Shown here piece after piece: positions 55,886-64,000 of a DNA stretch of 64,000 nt. Source of the stretch: Tetrastigma voinierianum (Eukaryota; Streptophyta; Magnoliopsida; Vitales; Vitaceae); assembly GCA_016808115.1 (NCBI GenBank), contig JAEQBH010001390.1, positions 62,001 to 126,000 of the forward strand, in the 5' to 3' direction. The notes beneath the pieces were generated by a model. It saw only the letters and a list, made by a program, of their open reading frames with translations. It was not told where the DNA came from and searched no databases. The translations under genes were made by a program, and so were the position numbers. The stretch's first letter is position 1; each line of letters starts with the position of its first letter.

Positions 55886-58254
55886 TGTTACGCCCCACTA
55901 ACCCTTGCACGGGTGGATAAGGGGCGCGAAACTGCAGGTTTCTTTCTTGCTTTTTTTAGACATTAGTGAGCGAAGTCTTACTCGCTGAATCAAAAATATC
56001 ATATACAAATATATAAAATAAAACTACCCTTTGTGGTGTTTATAGTCAATATATGATCCACGAGTCCATTTACATATACATACAAAAACTTTACATTTAA
56101 ATTTACATAATCAGAGCGCAAAATCTGCAGGTGATGAACCCCTACAAGTGTGTTGGCCCAGCAGAATATGGAAGATCGCGGATGTCCTTCTCTGTACCTA
56201 CACGGATTAAAACTCGTGCTAAGCTTAACGCTTAGTGGAAAACATATGACTTATATGTATACACATGCATTAATACTCTTTTCCCATTAAAGCATATCTT
56301 TGATGATAAATATACTTGTTAAATCTACGTAGAGGTTATAGAGCTCATGTACTTATCACGGAGGGTACGTGGAAGACTCTGAGCTTATACTTGTATTTAT
56401 AGCAGACTTATACTTGTTCAGATCTCCTGTAGGAATTACAGAGCTTATACTTGTACGGAGGTACCCATAGGTACTACAAAGCTTATCTTGTGCCCTTATA
56501 AGCGGACTTGCTAACGTTCGGATCTCTATAGGAGTTCTGAGCTTATACTTGCGCATGGAGGGTACCCTGTGCGTTACTACACAGAAGCTTATACGCGCAC
56601 CTGGCGGACATACTTGTTAGGATCTCTGTAGGAGTTCTGGGCTTATACTCGTGCGGAGGGTACCGTAGGTACCCCACAGCTTATCTTGTACTTATAACGG
56701 GACTTATCTTGGTTCGGATCTCCCGTGGGAATTCAGGAGCTTATACTTGTACGGAGTGCCGTGGGTACTATAGAGATTAACCTTGTACTTATAGTAGACT
56801 TATACTTGTTCCGGATAATCTCGTGGGATTCTGTGAGCTTATACTTATGCAGGCGTAGTACCTCGACTCTCTTGTATGAAGTTACCCGTGGGCACATTGA
56901 GCACATATGTTGTACATTCCACTGCTCTTATTCATTATTAGGACTCTTGCTCAGCTGAATTGTTGTTCTGACTAAGTAATAAGGAATGAGTAGAACACAA
57001 CACAATAAGTACAAGATACCGGTATAAGTACTAAGGTGTGGCACAAGCGGGAGTGCGAGCACTAACGGAGAGTGTCGATCCAGCACTAATCAGCGGAAAA
57101 TGCTCAAAGTATTATGCGTCTTGCGAGTGTAACAGGAGGTGCCATGTCATTCAATGAATATCCGGTCTTAAGGCGGTCCTACGATTATATGTGTTAGGGA
57201 ACACTATCTTATCATAGGGGCATTAAGTTTTCCAACATCTTTACCTCACGACGGTAGTGCGGTCACGTTTTTAGGTTAGTTTTCATTCTATTTGTGGACC
57301 CATTCAACGACCTTTGACCCAGGGTCCCTAACGATAGGTGTATGAATACGGGACTTCTTGATGCGGGACAAAAATCAGATTCTTTGGGCATCAGGTGTTG
57401 ATACCACTTTGATGAGTCTGTTGCTAACTCCTTCTGGCAATGAATAAGTACCGGTGCACCTTTTGGGTCACAGAAGCTGCGCCACACCTACAATCCCGAT
57501 AGGTGTGGTACTTACTTTCGAATCTTTGGGTACCAATGCGTCAGGTTTGCTTTGAAATGGAAGATGCATCATTTTCACCACGAACTCAAATAACTTCCTC
57601 TAAACTCATGTATTTCATAATCCCACAATGGAATCCCTACCCAGACCACTCCAATAATGGGTTAGAATCAATAAAACCTATTTTCCCAAGTGGGCTTTTC
57701 CAGATCCAAAATCACAAAGGGAAAGTTGAGATTTTGTTTTCTTACCTTCAAATCTTCACTTCTAAGTTTGCTTGATCACAAGGAAGCCCAGCTTCAGGAA
57801 GAAACCCAGCAAAACTTGATCTTCTTCCAAGCCCTAGCTCTCACTTGCTCTCCTCTCTTTTCTCCTCCCAAAACTGGGATTTTGCCCAAAATGAAGCTCT
57901 TAGACCACTTTTTGGTCTTTAAATTCACTTTTCTCCTAGGCCATGTTTGGATCTCCTCTTGGCTCTTAACCGCATTTTCATTTTAAGTCTCCTATTATTC
58001 CACTTTGCTCATTGTTTCTATAATTTCATAGACATTTGTGTGCCTTAGTATTTAAGCCTCACCCCATTTTATGATCGTTCAGATGCCTCATTTCATCGGT
58101 TCCAATTGCCCCTTGTATCTTGTACAAATTCCGGGTTTCGAAATTTTCTCAGCTCCACACCAGCAAAATAATAATTTGAAAAATTTACTGAAATGCACTT
58201 ATAATATACCTAATTATGTTTAAAGTAAAATAGGGTGTATTTAGAGGTGTTACA
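55886..58254 (-). mobile_element. Solo LTR of a Tekay-like Ty3/gypsy element in plastid-derived DNA
   Basis: The ends are TGTTACGCCCC at 55886 and GGTGTTACA at 58254, flanked by AAAAC/TAAAAC on the left and TAAAC (58255-58259) on the right: a 5-bp duplication with one base difference. The 2369-bp unit has no coding domain. Orientation is inferred as minus, because a leader-like sequence (AGAGCTAGGGCTTGGAAGAA on the minus strand near 57820) follows a TTAAATA box near 58050. A 100-bp tandem array lies at 56330-56900. Confidence 0.75.
56330..56900. repeat. Tandem array of about 100 bases in the solo LTR
   Basis: Units read approximately GGATCTCTGTAGGAGTTCTG, AGCTTATACTTGTACGGAGG, GTACCGTAGGTACTACAGAG, CTTATCTTGTACTTATAGCG, GACTTATACTTGTTC. 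The GGATCTC anchor occurs at about 56420, 56520, 56619, 56716 and 56812. AGCTTATACTTG also recurs within each unit, giving a higher-order pattern. Units differ by about 10-20 percent by eye. Confidence 0.9.
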
Positions 58255-58712
58255 TAAACTATCAGGGACGTGATTGGTGAATCTAGTATGGATCGCCATA
58301 GACCAGTGATTGGATTCGAGCTGACTCTCTAGGGACACCATCTTGAATCCATAGGGAAAAGTTAAGTTGGCCCTTGCCAAACAACTTGGTATCTATCTCT
58401 CTCAACACGCTTTGGTGGAAATAAAAAATAGAAAGGAAAATCCTTGGGATTATTGAATAATATCTATTTTGCAGAGCTTTATCATAGCATTGGCAAAGTG
58501 GTAGATAGCTTGGTTCCTAAAGGTCGTGGTCAACGAGAACTTATAATTGGGGACTGACAAAATGGAAAACTGCTTCACAACAATCAATGCAAACAATAAA
58601 CCCAAAACCGAACTCCAGGCCACCTTTGAGAGTGAGATTGTAGCCATGTGCTCTAATCCTCTGAGTTACGGCCCCACCCCGTCTCCACTGGATCTGTTCC
58701 CCTAAAAAAAAG
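58255..58712 (-). other. Possible continuation of the transferred organelle DNA
   Basis: This is the other flank of the solo LTR. A 65-codon open frame (58450-58647, minus) starting MATISLSKVAWSSVLG has a hydrophobic N-terminus but no family that I recognise. Next to it, SLWIQDGVPRESARIQSLVY can be read near 58290-58350 and is also unassigned. Whether all of it is plastid DNA is unclear. Confidence 0.35.
58632..58677 (-). pseudogene. trnR-ACG: 5' half of a tRNA resembling chloroplast trnR-ACG
   Basis: The minus strand reads GGGGCCGTAACTCAGAGGAT then TAGAGCACATGGCTACAA, against chloroplast tRNA-Arg(ACG) GGGCCTGTAGCTCAGAGGAT then TAGAGCACGTGGCTACGAA. The upstream string AGTGGAGACGGGG is also of plastid type. 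The homology ends in the anticodon loop and unrelated sequence follows. A SINE head is an alternative explanation. Confidence 0.5.
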
Positions 58713-59613
58713 GAACCTTTTTGAGCGCCCCGACCCGGCGCTGGTGTCGGGCAAGAGTGTCTTATTGTTCCTTTATTTTATTTTTAACAGTTTATAAACT
58801 TGTTCATTCGTATCTTTTATTGTTAAGCATTCTTCAGAAATATATTACAGCAGCGGATTACAAAATATATTGAGCTCCATAAATAGAGGAGTGTTCCATA
58901 TAAAATTTACATTGTTTACAAAAACAAAGGGTATATAGAAAATAGACTGAAAAGGTCCTCATTGGGCACCTAGTGGCCCCTTTGACTTTTGAATTGTACA
59001 GTCTGCGATGGTCTGACTTCTATTTCCTTCCTTCTATACCTATAGGATGGAAACACTTACTTAAGCTTATAGCTTAATGGAATAATACTCGTGGATGACC
59101 ACTGGCATGGGATCATCACTTTGAACATACAATGCATATACATCTATATGTATACTTATACACGTAACACCATATTTCATACATATCATTTACACATGCT
59201 TATACATATCTCCTTATTTATCACTATATGTTTTCATTTCTTATCATCGTTCATATACATTTTGTATCATTTTACACTTTGCTTCTTGTTCTTGTCATAG
59301 GATACTTGTCATCGCATAAGCGTTCATGCCTCATATCATTCATGCTCATTATCATCTATCTTCCTTCAAATCATTTCATATTCTTGTCATTTGTTTTTAT
59401 GTTTCCATGTTTATATACCTTAGAAGTGAATATGGGAAACTATAAGGACAGTGTTGTTATCCTTTATCTGAGACAATCAAACTATACTAGAAAGCTATTA
59501 ATTATCATTATGCAGAAAATGATCTCTATAAAGGATTCGAAAGATGGCTGCCTTAAATGGCCCTACTTGAGACCAAGCGATCGATATGTATAGAATTTTA
59601 TCTCCTTTAGGTG
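58713..59613 (-). repeat. Tekay-like LTR fragment
   Basis: The plus strand begins TGAGCGCCCCGACCCGGCGC then TGGTGTCGGG, the terminal motif of Tekay-like LTRs (3' end on the minus strand by analogy with the neighbouring LTRs). A block AAGCTTATAGCTTAATGGAA (59063) corresponds to AAGCTTAACGCTTAGTGGAA at 56221 in the previous LTR. No other end was found; the next LTR start at 59614 probably truncates it. Confidence 0.5.
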
Positions 59614-62600
59614 TGGCGCCCCCAAATCCAGGGTGTCCGTTGTCCACAAATCAACTACGAGAAAACACAATGTGTCTCTCATATAGTGAGACCCGTACAT
59701 GATAAATATTACATTATTTCCCCATCATACTCACCAAAATATATCTCTTTATATTACAATAGTTTTAAAGTTACCATCCTCATATACAAACATATATTAA
59801 AATTAAAATTATAATACATGTTTTACAAAATATATCAAAACCACAATGCGGCTTTCTTCTGTGACCTACAGTGACGCCGTCTTCCTAAACACTCACGTAC
59901 TTGAAATAATTTTCTTCCTATAGGTGAGCAAAACCAAAGATCATCTTATCCACACTTGTTTATCCCACCTATAAGCACATGTGGGGCTATAAACATCTAC
60001 AAAATGATGTCCTACTCAATGTCACATGATATGACAGAATGTGACCCACTCATTCCTGCCTCAGCCTCACCACTCCCCCATCACGCCGTCAAAAGCTAGA
60101 ACACTCTGTTTAAAACAAAGGTTTTGTTCTTGAAAAACATAATGCACCAGTTTGAAAAATCTTATGAATAACCTCCAAATAATCTCACAGGCCTTCCAAA
60201 CATTCCATTTCAGCCCTCTCCATATGAATTGTTTGACAATCCTCCAAGATAATTATTCTGAAAATCTTCATTTGAAATTCATTTCACAAACGTCTTTCAT
60301 TTTAGCTTTCTTCCATGTCATGCACCCACACCCAGTTTCAAATTAAATGTTCCTGCATATGAATCGATTGAGCTATTTTCTATACAACACATGCCAATAT
60401 ACTCAATCATGTAAGGTAATAATATGTATTCATATACTAATCACATGTTATTTATTTATAGCAATAACATCAAAGAACGAGCTCAATTCAATGTACTCAT
60501 AACATTAATTATATTTCATATAATTCAAACATCATGTTAACACATTAAATTCCATGCATTAACAATTCTTTTTCCGCACTCCAAGCCATTCATTTTAAGC
60601 AATATTATTCAAAACAATACATATTATTGCTTCATCCAACTATCAAACGGACCGTTTTAGTCAGCTTCAAACAAAGACATGGGTCAGTCCAAACTCGCCT
60701 AAAATTCCACGATGTCGTCCACTGAGATCCAAAACTCACGTTATTTACCCCAAACATCTGGGTCCACAATTTGTACAAGATTTAATAACATAAGGTTTAC
60801 ACATCGAGTTTTGTCCCAGATCACCCCGATCGTTCCAGTCTCGCCCTTGATTTCAACATTCATCCCACTGGATCGACCAAACTAATTCACTCACAAATTT
60901 TTATGTCATCCAACCATTTAATGTCTAAACTAAAATAAACCAAGTGAGAGAGGTTGAGTTCCCTGGTTCTGAGTTTTCAACCCATAACGCGTCCACGCGT
61001 GAGCCTTGTCGGGAAGCAATCTCGTCTCTCATCGTCGGATTCGGACTCCATCACTCAATTAGAGGAGAAGGTATCTTTCTCTCTCTAAATCCTCTTTCTC
61101 TCCTGCCTTCACTATTTGTTTTCCCCCTCCAAAAACCCTCATGGTCAACCTGGTCATGAGAATTGTCCTCTATGTCACATGTCCAATTGCCATTGGTTTC
61201 TGGATTACAATCACATCCCTACATCCTGATTCCACACTTCTGGATTTCATCCAATAGATGTCACACAAACCATGGGCTCCCTTCTGACCTCCCAAGTCCG
61301 ATCATCTTTCACATACATTGGCATCTTTCAGTCTCATTCTGTAAATCTGCCAAGTGTCCCAGACACTCCACAAATAATGAATATATTCGGAAATTCGATT
61401 GTCTCGAATTTGACTAAATTCATGGCAGTTTGATTCTCATAGTATCATTCAACTTTAGTCCGCTTTCATCATCCAAGATCTAGAAAACCCCATATTTTTG
61501 ACCGAAATTACCATTTTACCATTTTTTTGGGAAAATTAGATTTTCTCAAGTCAAACAACAGTAATGCTCCATCTATCCCCTTATCAAGCTCCTAAGTTAA
61601 ACAATCCATTTTTATTTCATTTTCAAGCATATTCATATCCCCGAATAACTATTGTTATTCGATGACCATATGTTATATCTATTTATCATTACTTCTTATC
61701 TTTTCATTTCATGTATTTCGTATACCTATTTCAAATATTTCTACAAAACAGGTTTCATTTTGACAAATTTTCTTCGGCCCACAACCAAATTTGAAGACAC
61801 CTATTTCAAGAGATTTTGTTGATCAGCAGTCAGTTTTAATCCATGACTTGAATCACTAATTTGACGAAATGACACCAAAAGCTATGGCTTCTGTGAACAA
61901 CCATGATCACTCAATGTCAAAACATAACCAAAATGTAATCAGCTACGCTGGCAATCCAGCTCCCTTGATTATCTCTTCTATACAACTGTATTCAGATATA
62001 TCATTTCAAGAGATTTGTCTATTCATTTATCATTGATGTTTTATCTATCAATTTGAATTAGTGATGGTTTGTTATGATTAAACAAAACATTGGTTTAAAA
62101 AACGGACAACATCTCCCCTAAAACCAACCCATCATTTTCTATTTACAAAATTTTCCTCCATTGAGGACCACAACCAAACCAAACAACCATATAAAAACTT
62201 AGAGCATCCCAAAATCTGTCCAACTCCAATCCACTTATTGTTGAGAGAAGAATTCTAACTACCAGTTAGAAAACCCCAATCCAGCTCATTACCCTCATCA
62301 AATATCCATAAACTCCTATATAGATGGAAGGATTCTCCAAACTAGTATCCATACCTTAAAGGTTTCTCCTTCTTCTTCCTTTCTTCTTCTCTTCCAGTTT
62401 TCTCAAACGACTTAGTTCAAAATGTAATATTATCACTAAACAAAAGACCAATGTATTCTATCCACTTGTTGTTATTATACATATTGAAAAAATGCTTCTT
62501 TGTGATTTATTACCCATTTTTATTTGTCCTATCTCTTTCATTTACACATTCTTTTTCATGAGAGTTTTACTCATATTATGGTTTTTTATGATCTATATAT
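59614..62600 (-). repeat. 3' LTR region of a Ty3/gypsy element (limits approximate)
   Basis: It starts at TGTGGCGCCCCCAAATCCAG on the plus strand, an LTR-type end. It lies downstream, in minus-strand terms, of the gypsy pol C-terminus at 62830-63990, so it should be the 3' LTR and any sequence before it. A TC-rich leader-like segment lies at 61070-61120. The minus-strand start of the LTR and a polypurine tract were not found. The rest is AT-rich with no gene. Confidence 0.45.
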
Positions 62601-62829
62601 TTCCTGTCCTTATTGGTGTAATGATTATCCACCTCTGACCCTTAGATAAATTCCGGTTTTGTTTATTTTATTTTTTAGCATTATTATTCGAAAACTTTAA
62701 TTTTCAACTTTTATTACACCCTCAATATGTTAATCCTGTTTGTATAATCAAAATACAATTCTCCCTTTGTGTTAGCCTGTCTCAAATATTGTTTAGAGTG
62801 AAGAGTTATGATATCGCAGCCTCTCATAG

Positions 62830-64000
62830 TTGCTTTTAGCTCTATATTTCTTCCCCGCCATGGATAATGCAGATCATTTCTACCTGATATATTTGTTTTG
62901 AGTTCCGCAAATCCGTCACCTCCTAAGCCAAAATAGCCTTAAATTTCTCTTCTTCTCATATGAAAATCAGTCAGACTTCAGACAAATTTTCTTGTAATCG
63001 GTAAAAGGCACCATCAGTTGTATCTCCTCAAGCACTCAACACATGGAGCTCACATTATGTAGTTTGGTCAACTTTGAGGAGCGTTGTGCCTGGATGTCAT
63101 AATCAACTATTCCTAATCTCATACGTCCTAGCGAACCTCGGACTTAACTTGCCTTTCATACCAAATCGTAGAATTTTCCTCCACGGCGATACTTTAAGAA
63201 GAACTATTCCACTATAAACAATATTCTCCTTTAGATTCTACATGACTTAGCTGGATTCATTAAAGTCACTTTTTAACCTTGTCTTCAATAACTTCAGACT
63301 TTCTCTTATGTATCTTACTATGTTCAATCCAATCACCTATGCTCATTCAACTCTCGTCTAACATACCGAGTTCTACATCTCCGACCATATAAAGCCTCAG
63401 ACAAAGATTGACAAACATGAGTTTTCTGATAACACAGCAGAAAAGCCCACTACAACATGTTAATCCCCTGTGAAATCCATGACACATCCTCAAGTATGTC
63501 TTCAAGTACTGAACTGGTTCCTCTGGGTCCTGCAAAGATTCGATTACTTCCAGATGGCAAATGATATGAGTTTCACTTAACAATTCTTTTTGGTCTTCTT
63601 TATCCGACACATAATCTGCTTTTTGGGAAATACAAAACCCTCTCCAGCTTCTGACTGAAAATCTGGCCTTTACCCACCATTCAACTATTTCAGACCTTTT
63701 CTCATAACTATATCATTTTTCGCGCACTTATCATCATTTGTTTAAAATGAATAAATGTTATATTGAGTTTAATATAGTCTATTGTTCATTAGTCTATTCA
63801 TCAGAAATGAGTTGATATCGCCGCCATTTTTTCTTCTTACTTTGAAGCTGTCTCACTACCATATTAGTTTTCTTCTGCAAGTGGTAATCTATTATGCTTC
63901 ATAATCTTTGAATAACTCTAACCACCTCCGTTGTCTCAATTTGTCTTCCAGCCACAAATATCAGACTCCTTTATGATTCTATGTTCCATACTTCTTCTTC
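62830..64000 (-). pseudogene. Ty3/gypsy pol 3' part: RNase H end to integrase C-terminus, truncated by the window edge
   Basis: On the minus strand near 63953 the text RQRRWLELFKDYE matches the RNase H end of Tekay-like elements (QRRWLELLKDYD...YHPGKANVVADALSRK). Near 63200-63110 it reads RFGMKGKLSPRFARTYEIRN, which matches the integrase C-terminal FGVKGKLSPRYIGPFEI block. Near 62960-62840 there are EEKFKAILA, EVTDLRN and VEMICIIHGGEE, the counterparts of SYEEKPVRILDR, LRNK and VLWRNHGVEEATW. The integrase core between (63350-63900) is largely deleted or scrambled. The coding strand continues beyond 64000. Confidence 0.7.

Noticed and set aside
58450..58647. Small membrane protein starting MATISLSKV
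   Set aside because: It begins in the middle of a tRNA-like sequence, ends in unrelated text and lies in decayed transferred DNA. Kept only as an unassigned stretch.

Overview
The window looks like nuclear DNA from a flowering plant. It is a gene-poor, AT-rich intergenic region built almost wholly from nested and decayed transposable elements, with tRNA-derived SINE-like copies and transferred chloroplast DNA. The families seen (CACTA with tnp2/DUF4218/DUF4216, hAT with TAGGGGTG ends, Ty1/copia with TGGTATCAGAGC primer sites, Ty3/gypsy of Tekay-like and Athila-like type) are typical of angiosperms. I found no intact host gene, rRNA gene or CRISPR array. The species cannot be fixed from the sequence.

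Layout. 1-8760: a large CACTA (En/Spm) element on the minus strand, cut by the left window edge. It reads tnp2 transposase, DUF4218, DUF4216, a second ORF, then a Ulp1-like cysteine protease remnant, all broken. Its second ORF is split by a 1.5-kb non-autonomous hAT element (1575-3121) that appears to carry a captured gene leader. 8760-13344: AT-rich sequence with old dispersed repeats. 13345-17410: a 3'-truncated Ty3/gypsy element on the plus strand (LTR, gag, protease, part of reverse transcriptase). 17411-21235: unassigned AT-rich sequence with small tandem repeats. 21236-21560: a foldback MITE. 21600-27177: a deleted Athila-like element with LTR-like ends, the integrase C-terminus and an extra ORF. 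28380-28686: the terminus of another CACTA, abutting a copia pol fragment (28687-30045). 30050-31130: a GC-richer unidentified insert. 31955-32760: a copia LTR remnant.

33202-35856 is a 2.65-kb solo Ty3/gypsy LTR inserted into a tRNA-derived SINE-like sequence, with a second copy of that SINE beside it. 36397-42098 and 46282-52892 are two long copia elements on the plus strand. The second is structurally complete: both LTRs, primer site, polypurine tract and a perfect TCTAA target-site duplication. 53599-54076 is a further copia LTR with its primer site.

54875-55885 is chloroplast DNA on the minus strand: trnV-UAC with its group II intron fused to an rpoC2 fragment. It is cut by another solo LTR (55886-58254), and possible plastid sequence continues beyond. 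The right end (58713-64000) holds more minus-strand Tekay-like LTR sequence and the pol C-terminus of a gypsy element that runs off the window.

Nothing here forms a cellular pathway. The interest lies in insertion order (SINE before solo LTR; CACTA before hAT; plastid DNA before solo LTR), in regularly spaced motif arrays inside LTRs (six CACGTG boxes about 37 bp apart; a 100-bp array), and in pol genes full of single-base frameshifts even where the two LTRs share long identical blocks.
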